Shown: piece by piece, positions 39,630-49,842 of the stretch
Numbering within the stretch: the first letter of the stretch is position 1
Layout: each line of letters starts with the position of its first letter
Made by a program: the position numbers and the translations under genes
Source of the DNA: Gimesia chilikensis
GTDB lineage: Bacteria > Planctomycetota > Planctomycetia > Planctomycetales > Planctomycetaceae
Length of the DNA stretch: 64,000 bases
NCBI RefSeq assembly: GCF_008329715.1
Contig: NZ_VTSR01000005.1
Span: 62,001 to 126,000, forward strand
Direction of reading: 5' to 3'
Notes under the pieces: generated by a model
What the model saw: only the letters and a program-made list of their open reading frames with translations
Databases searched by the model: none
Told to the model about the DNA's origin: nothing

Positions 39630-39886
39630 AGTAACTGACTCTCAGGTTGAAATAATTCGCAAGCAGGTTTGAGGCTTGGGACAGTCTGTATTGTACGCGA
39701 AGGCGGGTTGGGGTTTGAATAGTCAATTGACCGAAACGATCCGACCTCGGCGAATTCGAAGACTGCTGCGCAAGAACCCGCAGAACAGGCTTATTCCGCA
39801 AGCTCTCTGCAAATCCCCCTGAAGCAGCAGATTAACCAGGCACACGCCAACAGCCCCAGTGAATCATGTACACGCCTCCCGGTCTC

Positions 39887-40915
39887 TCAGTCCGACCCTT
39901 TTCCAAAGCTCGAAGTATCACGAGACTGCTGCGACAGCCAGGCGCAGGCTGGTTCCGGTAACCCTTCATGCCCCCCTTCAAAAATGGTGACGCGGGCCTG
40001 CCCCGACTTGCGACGGAGATGAATATCGCGGCCGTAGGTTTCGTCAGGGGTCTCATCAGCAGACTGAGGCTTCGTGAGCTTGCCCTGGTCCCACAATTGT
40101 TGCATTTCGGCATCAGTGATCAAGGGGCTGTTATTCTTTTTCGCCAACTGGTTGTAGGCTTTCAGTGTGTGCATGAAAGGTACGGAACCGGTCTGGCCAT
40201 CAGTCACACCGGCGTTGAGATCCAGCGGGACATCAGTTGCATTCGCAATCCAGTACAGAGGGGAACGGTCACGATACTGGGCATCCACCTTTTTACTGAT
40301 TCCCGGTTTGGCAGTCAGCGACTTGAGAATCATCTGGGCATACCGCTGGGGTTTCCCATCTTTGACATGGAAGCGATACCAGTCTGCGAGATCACTGATG
40401 CCGACCCAGGCCGAGGCGGCAGAGAAACGATCCGGATGATGACCAACCATGAGCATTGTCATGTGTCCGCCCCCCGAAGAACCCGCCAGGTAGATTCGCG
40501 ACTGATCGACATCGTAGTGTTGAATAACAAAGTCGATCGCATCGAGAATGTCCTGTCGAGCCAGTCGTGAACCACAGGCCTCCGGCTGCTGATTAACGCC
40601 CCGGAAGTTGGGATGCAGGTAAATCCATCCGCGTTGTTGTGCCTCTTTGAGCCACTTGGCGTTGTTCTGCTTATAATTGCCACTCCAGGAATGCAGGAAT
40701 ACAAACAATGGGGTGGGACTGGATTTCGCAGACTTCGGCGCCCAGATGAGTGACGGCTGCATACTTTGATCCAGCGTGCTTTTGACTTCGATCTGCTTGA
40801 GGACCGGATTGTCCGCCGGCTGTGCCTCAGGCGACTTTTCTGCAGCGGTCAATGTCTGACTGCCAGACAAACCCCAGGCCAGCATCAGGGCGACGGAACA
40901 TAATTTTCGGAACAT
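39887..40915 (-). CDS. Secreted alpha/beta hydrolase (polyhydroxybutyrate depolymerase/esterase-like)
   Basis: About 342 residues from the ATG at 40915, chosen because GAGGAG lies nine bases upstream; an ATG ten codons earlier lacks this. The signal peptide is MFRKLCSVALMLAWGLS with cleavage near TAA. The nucleophile elbow is GSSGGG near 153. HSWSGNYKQN near 75 forms the oxyanion region and FEGGHEGL near 315 supplies the catalytic His. The fold is like LpqC/feruloyl esterase or prolyl-oligopeptidase-type enzymes. The substrate is unknown, plausibly a polysaccharide ester. It lies 40 bp after the small secreted protein gene. Confidence 0.8.
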   Translation of the reverse strand: MFRKLCSVALMLAWGLSGSQTLTAAEKSPEAQPADNPVLKQIEVKSTLDQSMQPSLIWAPKSAKSSPTPLFVFLHSWSGNYKQNNAKWLKEAQQRGWIYLHPNFRGVNQQPEACGSRLARQDILDAIDFVIQHYDVDQSRIYLAGSSGGGHMTMLMVGHHPDRFSAASAWVGISDLADWYRFHVKDGKPQRYAQMILKSLTAKPGISKKVDAQYRDRSPLYWIANATDVPLDLNAGVTDGQTGSVPFMHTLKAYNQLAKKNNSPLITDAEMQQLWDQGKLTKPQSADETPDETYGRDIHLRRKSGQARVTIFEGGHEGLPEPACAWLSQQSRDTSSFGKGSD

Positions 40916-40954
40916 CAATGGGAACTCCTCAGTTAGCTGAATCAAAGGCTGCTG

Positions 40955-41446
40955 TTACTTGTCGTTTTCAGAATCGGTTTTTTCTTTGGCGTACTCAATT
41001 TTACCCCAGAGGTTTCCGCCTACTTTGCCGTGCTGCCAGGTCCCCGCATAACGACCATCGTAGAACATGACCCGGGAAGTGAATGCATTACCAAGACCGG
41101 GGATCGAAATATTCGTCAGTGAGATCACCGGAGTGTCGCCGGCCCAGTAGACATTCAATGGGATCGGGACATTGACATCGTTGTCACCGTACTTGATCCG
41201 TGCCGTCAAGACCCACTGGTCGCCCTGCAGTTTTTTGGCTGAGGCGATCTCATAGCGTTCCTCGCGAAGTGGATTTCCGTTTTCTCTGCCATCGACCGTA
41301 AAATGTCCCACCAGCGTGGCACCGGACATTTCTTTTTCAAATTTCTTTTCCAGTTCTGCCTGCTGAGTGGAATCGTCGGCGAACGCGGCACTCAGAGACA
41401 ACATCATTACACAGACTGCCAGTGAACTTTTCTTGAGAAAACTCAT
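40955..41446 (-). CDS. Small secreted protein of unknown function
   Basis: A 163-residue protein with a clean signal peptide (cleavage after AFA, about residue 23). The mature part is beta-rich with Trp and Gly at regular spacing (YAGTWQHGKVGGNLWGKIEY near the end), suggesting a small barrel. I recall similar short proteins in Planctomycetes genomes with no assigned role. It is 40 bp upstream of the esterase gene on the same strand, so the two are probably co-expressed. It is divergent from mazG. Confidence 0.65.
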   Translation of the reverse strand: MSFLKKSSLAVCVMMLSLSAAFADDSTQQAELEKKFEKEMSGATLVGHFTVDGRENGNPLREERYEIASAKKLQGDQWVLTARIKYGDNDVNVPIPLNVYWAGDTPVISLTNISIPGLGNAFTSRVMFYDGRYAGTWQHGKVGGNLWGKIEYAKEKTDSENDK

Positions 41447-41553
41447 GATTTATGCCTCATCGAATGGTTGTGAATTTTCAGGAACAAGCGAATTCGCTAC
41501 GATACATTCATCCTACACGATCCGAGCCTTCAGGTGAATCATACGGTAGCACA

Positions 41554-42492
41554 ATGACAGATTCTGTCCCCCCAGCCCGATCCGAGAACACCCAGGGTAG
41601 CTCTGCTCCCCTGCCGGGTACTCCTCCCGATTATAGCATTCTAACCCCCGCCTTTGAAAAGCTTTGCGACGTGATTGCCCGACTGCGATCGCCGGAAGGC
41701 TGCCCCTGGGACCGGGCACAGACGCTGGAAACGATCAAACCTTATACCCTGGAGGAGACCTACGAACTGCTGGAAGCCATCGATTCGGGTAATGATCAGC
41801 ATATCATCGAGGAACTCGGGGACCTGCTGCTGCAGATTGTACTCGACTCACAGATCGCGGCGGACGAAGGTCGCTTTGATTTGACTCATGTGGTTGACCG
41901 CCTGACCCGCAAGATGATTGAACGTCATCCGCATGTGTTCGGTGATGTGAGTGCCGAAACGCCGGATGAAGTCCGCAAAAACTGGGACCAGATCAAAGAC
42001 CAGGAAAAACAGCGACGCTCGATCTTTGATGGCCTGCCCGAGGCACTGCCGGCATTGGCCCGAGCATCGCGGGTCGCGGAGAAAGCGGCCAAGGTGGGTT
42101 ATGATTTTCCTCACCGCGACATGTTGTTTGATAAGCTGCGGGAAGAAATCCAGGAACTGGCAGACGAACTGTTTTATGATGGACGACTGCCTGAAACACC
42201 TGCCACCGTGGAAGCGGAAGTCATTGCGGACCAGGAACTGGACGATCCGGAGTTACAGGCCCGGGTGGAAGGCGAACTGGGAGACATCCTGTTTGTGGTC
42301 GCGAACATTGCCCGTCGCTGGAAGATCAACCCGGAAGAAGCCCTGCGAAAAAGTAACCGTAAGTTTCAGGCGCGGGTCCAGAAAATCGAACAGGCCCTGG
42401 AAACGGAAGGCCGCTCAATACAGGAAGCGACTTTGCACGAGATGGAAGCCATCTACCAGGCAGTCAAGCAGCAGGAACGTGCACAGCGCTGA
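41554..42492 (+). CDS. mazG: Nucleoside triphosphate pyrophosphohydrolase MazG
   Basis: About 312 residues from the ATG at 41554; an ATG at 41452 would add 34 non-conserved residues. Two MazG domains are visible. The first has [14 protein letters not shown] and [10 protein letters not shown] with [14 protein letters not shown]. The second has [12 protein letters not shown] and [17 protein letters not shown]. These EExxE/ExxD sets bind Mg2+. The enzyme hydrolyses non-canonical or excess NTPs to NMP and pyrophosphate. A variable insert (about 225-245) splits the second domain. It converges with the next gene with only a 6-bp gap. Confidence 0.93.
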   Translation: MTDSVPPARSENTQGSSAPLPGTPPDYSILTPAFEKLCDVIARLRSPEGCPWDRAQTLETIKPYTLEETYELLEAIDSGNDQHIIEELGDLLLQIVLDSQIAADEGRFDLTHVVDRLTRKMIERHPHVFGDVSAETPDEVRKNWDQIKDQEKQRRSIFDGLPEALPALARASRVAEKAAKVGYDFPHRDMLFDKLREEIQELADELFYDGRLPETPATVEAEVIADQELDDPELQARVEGELGDILFVVANIARRWKINPEEALRKSNRKFQARVQKIEQALETEGRSIQEATLHEMEAIYQAVKQQERAQR

Positions 42493-42498
42493 AACAAT

Positions 42499-43455
42499 TT
42501 AGAACGGCAGATCGACGCCGAGCCCTTCTTCCAGTGCATATTCATAAACCTGAACGCCCATCGCAACATCTTCGGCAGCGATGCCCACCGACTTAAACAG
42601 AGTTACCTGATCGTCGGTAGCCCGACCGGTTTCGCGTTCGGCGACAATCTCTGAGAGATTGTGCATCAGCCGCCAGTCAGTGATTCCTTCGTCGACCGGC
42701 TGCATGAAGTCGCCAGCTTCGATCTTACACTGTTCGATGTCATCACAGACGATCACATCGGCCCGTTTAATCGTCGTGCGGTCAATCTCGCGGCGGCTGC
42801 GATGATTCGATCCGATGACATTCAAATGCGTCCCTTCATCCAGAACGCGTCCATCAAACAAAGGTGCTTTGGCAGTGGTGGCACAGATCACAATGTCTTT
42901 CTCGGCTGCCGTCTCGTCAGGGGTATGACAGGCACTGACTTCGACATCACAGAGTTCGGTCATTTCTTCAGCGAAGCGGCTGCAGTTTTCGTAGTTGCGC
43001 GAATAGACTTGCACGAACTCAATCTTACGGGTCATACAGATGGCCTGCAATTGAGTGCGTGCCTGCAGACCGGAACCAAACAGGCCGACGACTTTGGAAT
43101 CCGGGCGAGCCATGAATTCGGTAGCGACAGCACTGGCTGCGCCGGTGCGCAGCTGGCCGAGAAAATCGGCTTCGATCAAGGCCCGCATCTCACCCGATTC
43201 CTGATCGTAGATCGCCACGTGGAAGCGGGCTGACTCTTTGGTGGTTGTGTACGCTTTCCAGCCGACGTAGTTCAGATATTCATTGGCGGCAGACATGGTA
43301 TGCAGCATGACGCCTGGTGCCCGCACCCGTTGCCGAGGGGCATTCATCACGCGCCCGCTTGCGATTTCTTTGAAAACCTTGTGCGTGATGAGAATGGATT
43401 TCTCCATGTCCATCAGGGAACGGACATCGTCTTCGGAGATATAGAGAGCCGCCAT
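42499..43455 (-). CDS. Ornithine cyclodeaminase / mu-crystallin family protein
   Basis: A 318-residue protein with the N-terminal dimerisation half and a Rossmann NAD(P) site VGLFGSGLQARTQL near 128-141. The active-site region GWKAYTTT near 65 and the strand ADFLGQLRTGAASAVAT near 94-110 are typical. Members act as ornithine cyclodeaminase, alanine dehydrogenase or ketimine reductase. Sequence alone does not decide which. No amino acid pathway gene adjoins it. Confidence 0.85.
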   Translation of the reverse strand: MAALYISEDDVRSLMDMEKSILITHKVFKEIASGRVMNAPRQRVRAPGVMLHTMSAANEYLNYVGWKAYTTTKESARFHVAIYDQESGEMRALIEADFLGQLRTGAASAVATEFMARPDSKVVGLFGSGLQARTQLQAICMTRKIEFVQVYSRNYENCSRFAEEMTELCDVEVSACHTPDETAAEKDIVICATTAKAPLFDGRVLDEGTHLNVIGSNHRSRREIDRTTIKRADVIVCDDIEQCKIEAGDFMQPVDEGITDWRLMHNLSEIVAERETGRATDDQVTLFKSVGIAAEDVAMGVQVYEYALEEGLGVDLPF

Positions 43456-43546
43456 CTACGGTTACCTTTCCATGGACATTTCGGAAATCAGCAGAACCAG
43501 AGTGACTGTCGAGAGTTATATAAACGACGCGGCAGTCAGTTACACG

Positions 43547-44503
43547 CTAACGAGAAACGCGCTGATATACAATACCAGTATCCACCTGGTAGTAGCCCAC
43601 CGCTTCTGCTACGTGCCAGGCAACCGCGTTGGTTTCGGCAACATGCAGTTCGAGTTTGGTGATCAGCTCATCCTGAAGTCGACGACCGATCTCCAACAGG
43701 AGCGACTGACCGTAGCCTTTGCCCCGTTCCGATTCTTTCACGTAGACATCGGTGAGACCGATCACGCGTTCTTCCCATTTGGGAATGTAGAGATCCAGTC
43801 CCACGACGGTCGCCGAGGCCATGGCATCATAGCCGGATTTGGGCACAAGTTCGAAATGCAGCGTTTCGAGACGTCCCAGGCGTGTCAGCCACCACCAGTT
43901 GGGAGCCTGGTAATCATCGGAGATTTCCAGCTGCATTTTGCGGCGGAGGTTCACGAGGTGAAATTTAATCGGCGGTTTCTGACCGAGCAGATCACGCTGA
44001 TAGATGCGTGTAGAACCGATGGCTTCGAAACCGAGGCTTTCAAAAAAGGGAGCCGCCAGGGGATCGGAGAGCAGAAACCCAGAGGGGCGTGTCCCGCCAT
44101 ACAGGCCAACGAGGTAAGGTGAGAGCAGTCCGGAGGGTCCGGCGGTGATTTGCGTGGCACCTTTTGTGAGCAGGTATTCTTCTGCCCGGCGGACCAGTTC
44201 GCGACCAATGCCTCGACGTCGGAATTCGGGATGTACGATGACGGCACAGATGACGCCTTCAGAGAAACTGAGGGCCGAAAGTTCCTGATTAGGACCGAAG
44301 CCAGCCAGCACGAAACCAACGATCGCACCATCTTCCACGGCAACGATCAACCCTTCCGGGTCAAAGTAGGGCTGAGAAAAGATGAGAACTTCGAATGCGT
44401 CGTTCGTGAGACATTCTGCGGCACCTCTCCCTAATCCTGCAGAATGCCAGAGTTTCAGCAGCTGCGGCGGGTCAGTGTTGTGGAAGGCGCGAAACTCAGT
44501 CAC
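43547..44503 (-). CDS. Tandem GNAT N-acetyltransferase
   Basis: A 318-residue protein with two GNAT domains. The first (about 1-155) has the acetyl-CoA loop VHPEFRRRGIGRELVRRAEEYL near 91-112. The second (about 170-318) has VKESERGKGYGQSLLLEIGRRL near 250-271. Both have the R/Q-x-x-G-x-G/A pattern intact, so both could bind acetyl-CoA. The acceptor is unknown. It stands alone between the cyclodeaminase-family gene and the transketolase terminator. Confidence 0.85.
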   Translation of the reverse strand: MTEFRAFHNTDPPQLLKLWHSAGLGRGAAECLTNDAFEVLIFSQPYFDPEGLIVAVEDGAIVGFVLAGFGPNQELSALSFSEGVICAVIVHPEFRRRGIGRELVRRAEEYLLTKGATQITAGPSGLLSPYLVGLYGGTRPSGFLLSDPLAAPFFESLGFEAIGSTRIYQRDLLGQKPPIKFHLVNLRRKMQLEISDDYQAPNWWWLTRLGRLETLHFELVPKSGYDAMASATVVGLDLYIPKWEERVIGLTDVYVKESERGKGYGQSLLLEIGRRLQDELITKLELHVAETNAVAWHVAEAVGYYQVDTGIVYQRVSR

Positions 44504-44566
44504 AAAGTTCTCTCACAGAATGTGAATGGGTCGTATGAATCAATTTATCAGCAACAATTATAGACA

Positions 44567-44594
44567 AAGCCCCCCTGAAAAATCAGGGGGGCTT
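44567..44594. terminator. Terminator after the split transketolase operon
   Basis: AAGCCCCCCTGA (44567-44578) pairs perfectly with TCAGGGGGGCTT (44583-44594) around an AAAA loop. The 12-bp stem is GC-rich. The U-tract on the minus strand is short, so efficiency is uncertain. Confidence 0.8.
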
Positions 44595-44604
44595 GCCATT
44601 CTGC

Positions 44605-45558
44605 TTATTTCACTTTTTTGACAGCTTCAACGATCGCATCAGCAGTCAGACCGTATTTGTCGAGCAGTCCCTGAGGATCGCCACTTTCAGCGAAGCAGTC
44701 GCCGACGTTGACGAATGCCATGGGGACCGGATCGATCTGGGAAACAGCCATGGCGACAGCAGATCCCAGTCCGCCGTGTGCCAGGTGTTCTTCAGCGACC
44801 ACAATCCGACCTGTTTCACGGGCCGCTTTGGCAATCGCGTCTGTGTCCAGTGGCTTGATGGTGTGCATGTCGATGACGCGAGCACTGACACCTTCTTCAG
44901 CCAGCTTGGTAGCAGCGTCCATCGCACCGGCGACCATCAGGCCGTTAGCGATGATAGTGACATCGTCACCTTCACGAACGGTATTGGCTTTACCGATTTC
45001 AAAGCTGTCACCATCTTTGTAGATTTCAGAAACGTTGGGACGTCCCAGACGCAGGTAGACAGGACCTTCGTGCTCCAGCATGGCTTTAGTTGCTGCTTTG
45101 GTGGAGAAGGCATCAGCGGTTACCATCACAACAACGCCGGGCAGGCTGCAGGCCAGGGAGACGTCTTCGATACCCATCTGTGAAGGACCGTCTTCACCGA
45201 TCGAGATCCCGGCGTGAGTACCAACCATTTTGACGTTCATGCCTGGGAACGCGATCGACATTCTGATCTGGTCGTAAGCGTTGCACATCAGGAATGCGGC
45301 AAAGCTGGCGACGACAGGGATATGACCGGTTGAGGCCAGACCACCGGCCACGCTGACCATGTTGCTTTCTGCGATCCCGACGTTGAAGGCACGTTCGGGG
45401 TATGCCTTGGCGAAGACTTCGGTACGAGTCGAGTTTCCTACGTCACCGTCAACGGTAACGACAGTCGAAAACTGGTCACCCAGATCTTTCAATGCATCGC
45501 CAAACGCATCGCGGGTGGCCTGTCCGATTTTCAATCCGCTAAGTTCACCTAAATACAT
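44605..45558 (-). CDS. Transketolase C-terminal subunit
   Basis: A 317-residue protein holding the pyrimidine-binding and C-terminal domains. FNVGIAESNMVSVAGGLAS near 58-76 contains the Glu that activates thiamine diphosphate. HAGISIGEDGPSQMG near 114-128 is also typical. It pairs with the next gene upstream to make a whole transketolase of the pentose phosphate and Calvin-type interconversions. A 1-deoxyxylulose-5-phosphate synthase-like role is less likely, given the split arrangement. Confidence 0.9.
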   Translation of the reverse strand: MYLGELSGLKIGQATRDAFGDALKDLGDQFSTVVTVDGDVGNSTRTEVFAKAYPERAFNVGIAESNMVSVAGGLASTGHIPVVASFAAFLMCNAYDQIRMSIAFPGMNVKMVGTHAGISIGEDGPSQMGIEDVSLACSLPGVVVMVTADAFSTKAATKAMLEHEGPVYLRLGRPNVSEIYKDGDSFEIGKANTVREGDDVTIIANGLMVAGAMDAATKLAEEGVSARVIDMHTIKPLDTDAIAKAARETGRIVVAEEHLAHGGLGSAVAMAVSQIDPVPMAFVNVGDCFAESGDPQGLLDKYGLTADAIVEAVKKVK

Positions 45559-45669
45559 AATGCTTTATCTCTTTTGTCTGTGTTTTGCCTGTAGATATTG
45601 TTTGATTCGAACTGCCGGCAACCTGACGCGGCCCGGATGTTTACCGAGCGGTCAGGAACAGCAGGGGTA

Positions 45670-46512
45670 CTAACTGAGCAAGGCGAGTGCTTTTTCTGCC
45701 AGTTCGGGAGAGAGCGGCTTGCCGTGGTAGTTGGTATCGCCGGCTTCTTCGAGGACCGGCAGGATGCCATACCCTTTTTTGGTCTGCGAAATAATGGCTT
45801 TGGGCCGGTCGGTGACTTTGGCGGCTGCTTCCAGTGCTTCGACTACCGTTTCCTGGCAGTTACCGTTGATGGTCTGGGTGTGCCAGCCGAAGGCGGCAAT
45901 CTTATCTTCGAAAGATCCCATGTCCAGAACGTCTTTGGTGGCACCGGTCTGCTGGTAACCGTTCTGATCGATAATCGCGGTCAGGTTACCGAGCTTGTAT
46001 TTCTCAGCAGCTGCGAGCGCTTCCCAGACCTGGCCTTCCCCCATTTCGCCATCGCCGATAACGACGAAGACGTTGGCACCGTTTTTATTCAAACGAGCGC
46101 CGAGGGCCTGACCGATCCCCAGTGAGAGTCCCTGACCCAGTGAGCCGGTGGAGGCTTCAATCCCGGGCAGACGCTTCATGTTGGGGTGACCTTCGAAGGG
46201 GCTGCCCAGTTTACGGAGCGTCATGACATCATCAGTGGAGAAGTAACCGGCTTCTGCCATGGCGGCGTACAGCACGGGAACCGCGTGACCTTTACTCAGA
46301 ATGAAGCGATCGCGGGCTTCCCAGGTGGGGTTCTGTGGATCGTATTTCATGAACCCGCCAAACCAGAGTGCGTTCACCACTTCGACGGCAGACAGACTGC
46401 TGCTGGGGTGTCCACTGCCAGCTTCGGTCGTCATTTTGATGATCAGACGGCGAAGGACTTTTCCTTTTTCCTTCAATTCTTCCATTGATAAGGCATTTGC
46501 TTGAGCAGCCAC
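45670..46512 (-). CDS. Transketolase N-terminal subunit
   Basis: A 280-residue protein with the thiamine diphosphate/Mg2+ motif GDGEMGEGQVWEA followed by IIDQNGYQQTG near 170-180. SGHPSSSLSAVEVVNAL near 35 is the family N-terminus. The start is a GTG at 46512, with AAGGA six bases upstream. It ends about 110 bp before the C-terminal subunit, so the two are one operon. Split transketolases are known in archaea, in some bacteria and in Planctomycetes. Confidence 0.92.
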   Translation of the reverse strand: MAAQANALSMEELKEKGKVLRRLIIKMTTEAGSGHPSSSLSAVEVVNALWFGGFMKYDPQNPTWEARDRFILSKGHAVPVLYAAMAEAGYFSTDDVMTLRKLGSPFEGHPNMKRLPGIEASTGSLGQGLSLGIGQALGARLNKNGANVFVVIGDGEMGEGQVWEALAAAEKYKLGNLTAIIDQNGYQQTGATKDVLDMGSFEDKIAAFGWHTQTINGNCQETVVEALEAAAKVTDRPKAIISQTKKGYGILPVLEEAGDTNYHGKPLSPELAEKALALLS

Positions 46513-46973
46513 TGTATTTCCTTCAATTCTTCTAAACGAACCATAAAATCATCACGCGCCCGACTCTGAATCCAGTTCCCCTCTGTGATAATGGAACCTG
46601 CTGTCTTCAGAGGACCGAAAGAAGGGTGTTACCTGATCTGACAATCAGAGAATGGAGCTGTGACAGCATTCAGGCGCCACCAGGCGCAACTTAAGCGCGT
46701 CAATTTTCTTCCGGTATGCTAACGAGCAAGCCTTCCAGCCACAACCATTTGAGCTGCAGAAACCCGTTTGTGCACTGGAAAAGCCGGCCGACGACCTACT
46801 TTTTCTGTAAAATACCTGCTTCCCCTCAGGAAGCTTTCTTCAGAAATTAATGGTTTGCTCTTTCTGGTCAAAATCACAACTGTTTATCCGACTAGTCTTT
46901 AAAGCAAGAATTCATTCGTCCATAATGAAGCAGTGGTTAAGAATTCTTCCGTACCCTTCCTCTGGGATGCAGC
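46513..46973. other. Intergenic region with no recognised element
   Basis: About 460 bp between divergent genes. Promoters for the transketolase pair and the zinc protein should lie here, but no clear -35/-10 pair was found. Nothing else was recognised. Confidence 0.5.
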
Positions 46974-47396
46974 ATGACTGAAAGCAGCTTCACTGATCAG
47001 GAATTACTGTCTTATCTGGATGAAAGTCTGTCGACAGACCTGATGTCTCAGATCGAGGCGGCACTCCGTCAATCCGACAGATTACGGGTCCGGCTGGCGG
47101 AACTTGCGCGACAGCGCGACGAGGGCGTGCATTCCGTGGGCGAGATTTGGCGACGGAACCGTTTGAGCTGCCCGACCCGGAGTCAGCTGGGGGGCTATCT
47201 GCTGGAGACCCTGCCGCCGGAATTCCAGAGTTTCGTTGAATTCCATCTGCAACAGACCGGTTGCCGCTACTGCAACGCGAACCTGGAAGATCTGAAAGCA
47301 GGCCTTTCGAATCTGTCAGCCGACTCCCAGCGCCGACGCGAGAAGTACTTTCAGTCCTCGGCCGGCTACTTCAGTTCCCAGCAGGATGACGAATAA
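46974..47396 (+). CDS. Putative ZAS-like zinc protein (anti-sigma-factor type)
   Basis: A 140-residue protein. Cys-x24-His-x5-Cys-x2-Cys spans about residues 65-99 (SCPTRS ... EFHLQQTGCRYC). The ZAS anti-sigma fold uses Cys-x24/25-His-x3-Cys-x2-Cys, so this is a two-residue-longer variant. The N-terminal part (FTDQELLSYLDESL) looks like a second, Cys-less copy. No membrane segment is visible, so it would be cytosolic. The usual ECF sigma gene is not adjacent. It is convergent with a sulfatase gene, with a 14-bp gap. Confidence 0.6.
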   Translation: MTESSFTDQELLSYLDESLSTDLMSQIEAALRQSDRLRVRLAELARQRDEGVHSVGEIWRRNRLSCPTRSQLGGYLLETLPPEFQSFVEFHLQQTGCRYCNANLEDLKAGLSNLSADSQRRREKYFQSSAGYFSSQQDDE

Positions 47397-47410
47397 ATCC
47401 GCGTCCCACT

Positions 47411-49006
47411 TCAGTCTAGCGGAGCAGCTTCAAAGTCCGTCTTGTTCACCCAGCCCGCTTTGAGCGGTTCCCCCCCCATGTAGCGTTCATAGAAATTCCG
47501 CGTACGGGGATCGGAATACTGATAAGCTTCGAAGACGCCCCCCTTGCCTGTCATCCGGGGATCCTGTTGTGCTTTGAGTTCCGCTTCCAACTGCTGTTTC
47601 AGGGCCTGTTTGACTTTCTGATATTCCGGCGTTTCCGCCAGGTTTGTCATACACTCCTGATCGCCGTCGATCGCGAACAATTCCTCGGACGGCCGTTTCC
47701 CGAACGCAAGCTCCCAGAACTGCTGCTGACTGCCGTCGCGACGGAGATCAAGGATGACTGACTTCGTCGGGCTGCCATCACAATTCAGGTAACCGGTCTC
47801 GGGATTGCCAGCGGGCCAGCGTCCTGTTTCGTAATTGTGCAGGTAAAGCATTCCCCCTTTGACGATACCACGTATCGGATATCCCTGATCATGAGGGCGG
47901 CCGATGTCGTGGCGTTCTTTGCCGATGAGGACATGATCACGGACGGGATTGACCTGCCCCGATTTAGTTGACTGAAAAATATCGGTCAGGCTGTGACCGG
48001 TTGCAGGCTGCATTCCGGTCTGGTTCCATTTGAGCCCGGCAACTTCGATGAACGTGGGCGCGAAGTCGATGAAGCTGACATAATCTTTGATGACACGTCC
48101 CGGGGCTTTAATGCCATCCGGCCACATGATGGCCAGGGGAAGATGGTTGGAGAGTTCGTATTCCTGTCCCTTGATGCGAGGAAAAGGCATTCCGTTGTCC
48201 GCAGTCACCACGACCAGGGTATTGTCCAGTTCGCCCCGCTCTTCCAGCAGTTTCAACATGCGTCCGAGATGCTGATCGAAGTGTTCGATTTCGTACGCAT
48301 AGTCGAGCATGTCGTTGCGAATGACTTCGTTATCGGGCCAGTAAGCGGGAACACGTTCGATGTCCGTGATTTTCTTGCCGGCGTTCTTCGCCCCCGAACC
48401 GTATTCGTAACGTCGATGCGGTTCGAAACCGCCGTACCAGAAACACCAGGATTTCTGATCGGGGCAGGTCTTGAGAAATTCGCCGAAGTTCCCGGCATAG
48501 TCGATGGACGAAATGCCTGTAGCAGGCGGTTTGAGTTTTTTGCTGTTAAAGGCGGGACCGGCCAGGTTTCGGCGTTTGCCTTGTTCATCGACGGCGACAC
48601 CAGGCGCCCAGCCTTTCGCCGTTTTCCCGACGACATAGCCGTGCTCTGCCAGGGCTTCGACATAGGTTTTGAATTCCGGCGGAAAGAACGCCATGTGATT
48701 GCCGGCCTCTTTGAGCTGCCAGGAATTGCGTCCGGTCAGGATGCAGGCACGCGAAGGCGCACACTTGGCATTCGGCGTATAGGCGTTCGTAAAGAGCAGA
48801 CCTTCGCGAGCCACCCGGTCGAAGGCGGGGGTCTTGACCCAGGAACAACCATACGCGCCCATGTGCGGGTATGAAGCATCATCGGCGATACAGAACAGAA
48901 TATTGGGGCGACTGTTTTCGGCAGCCTGTATTGGGTCGGCCACGAACCCAGCGAGCAGCAGACAGACACAGATCACCTGCCAGAAGTTTGTGAAGCACAA
49001 TTTCAT
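47411..49006 (-). CDS. Secreted sulfatase (arylsulfatase-type, Cys-dependent)
   Basis: About 531 residues from the ATG at 49006, chosen because the signal peptide ([21 protein letters not shown]) begins there; an ATG 14 codons earlier is possible. [12 protein letters not shown] near 82 is the C-x-P-S-R signature whose Cys becomes formylglycine. [11 protein letters not shown] near 32 binds Ca2+, and TADNGMPFP near 265 belongs to the same site. The family cleaves sulfate esters, in marine planctomycetes often on algal polysaccharides. The substrate is not readable. A formylglycine-generating enzyme is needed in trans and is not in this window. Confidence 0.92.
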   Translation of the reverse strand: MKLCFTNFWQVICVCLLLAGFVADPIQAAENSRPNILFCIADDASYPHMGAYGCSWVKTPAFDRVAREGLLFTNAYTPNAKCAPSRACILTGRNSWQLKEAGNHMAFFPPEFKTYVEALAEHGYVVGKTAKGWAPGVAVDEQGKRRNLAGPAFNSKKLKPPATGISSIDYAGNFGEFLKTCPDQKSWCFWYGGFEPHRRYEYGSGAKNAGKKITDIERVPAYWPDNEVIRNDMLDYAYEIEHFDQHLGRMLKLLEERGELDNTLVVVTADNGMPFPRIKGQEYELSNHLPLAIMWPDGIKAPGRVIKDYVSFIDFAPTFIEVAGLKWNQTGMQPATGHSLTDIFQSTKSGQVNPVRDHVLIGKERHDIGRPHDQGYPIRGIVKGGMLYLHNYETGRWPAGNPETGYLNCDGSPTKSVILDLRRDGSQQQFWELAFGKRPSEELFAIDGDQECMTNLAETPEYQKVKQALKQQLEAELKAQQDPRMTGKGGVFEAYQYSDPRTRNFYERYMGGEPLKAGWVNKTDFEAAPLD

Positions 49007-49134
49007 CGAAGTCGATTCCCGGAGAAGAGACTGGGGATAAAGAATCAAACAGTTGACTTTATCTTAGGCGAGAGCGTCAGCAGTCACAAGCAATTTTGCT
49101 TATCAGGGAAGGCACACAGGAATGTATGAGCACT

Positions 49135-49842
49135 TCAGTTCAGGCTGAATCCGTTGGAAGGGATCGCGGCGGCGGGATCGCGCTGCTGCTGGCGATGGAT
49201 GCTCTTCAGAAAACTCAGCAGCAGATCACTCCGCTGGTCGACATCCTGTTCTGCCAGGATCAGTTGCTGCAGTGGAGATTCGAGCGGCAGCGAACCAGCG
49301 AGCGTATCACAGAGCATGCCCAGCTCGATATCGCGATGCAGTTGATGGAAGTATGTGGGTTCAGAAACGTGATCGGCAAAGATCCGCGAGTAATGTTCGA
49401 TCAGTTCCAGTTGACGATGCTCCCGGTGAATCACCGGTTCTTCAGGATAATAATCGGGTTTGAGATCCAACATCGCGGTGCGATAAGGCGTATCCGTATT
49501 GAGCAGCGTGACGGAACGGGCGCGACAGTGCCCCTGAACCAGCAGCGAATAGTGCCCAGCTTCCAGTTGAGCTGGTGAAACGATCGAAGCCAGACAGACA
49601 GGACGAATTTCTGTTCCGGGAGAGAGGATTGATCCGGTGCGGGAACAGACCTGTTGCAGATCGATGGCGAGCAGAGATCCGGAAGCGAGAACATCTGAGA
49701 TGAGCTGGCAATCGAGGGGTGCAGTGATTCTCAATAACTGCAGCGAGTGGGGCAGCAGAACCGTGTTCTCCAGACTCAAAACCGGCACAACACCTGCGCT
49801 GGCTTCCAGCCGCTGCTCAATCATTTCCGAATCAGATACCAT
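49135..49842 (-). CDS. Stand-alone LON N-terminal domain protein
   Basis: A 235-residue protein matching only the substrate-binding N-domain of Lon protease. LENTVLLPHSLQLLRI near 24-39 is the typical first strand ('...P...VVLFPG...PLRI' in Lon), and the C-terminal half is helical. There is no AAA+ or protease domain. Such proteins are found near diverse genes and their function is unclear. It is divergent from nth, sharing a 130-bp promoter region. Confidence 0.75.
   Translation of the reverse strand: MVSDSEMIEQRLEASAGVVPVLSLENTVLLPHSLQLLRITAPLDCQLISDVLASGSLLAIDLQQVCSRTGSILSPGTEIRPVCLASIVSPAQLEAGHYSLLVQGHCRARSVTLLNTDTPYRTAMLDLKPDYYPEEPVIHREHRQLELIEHYSRIFADHVSEPTYFHQLHRDIELGMLCDTLAGSLPLESPLQQLILAEQDVDQRSDLLLSFLKSIHRQQQRDPAAAIPSNGFSLN

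Noticed and set aside
47993-48874. Plus-strand open frame antisense to the sulfatase gene
   Set aside because: The sulfatase signature on the minus strand is unmistakable and the antisense product shows no features.
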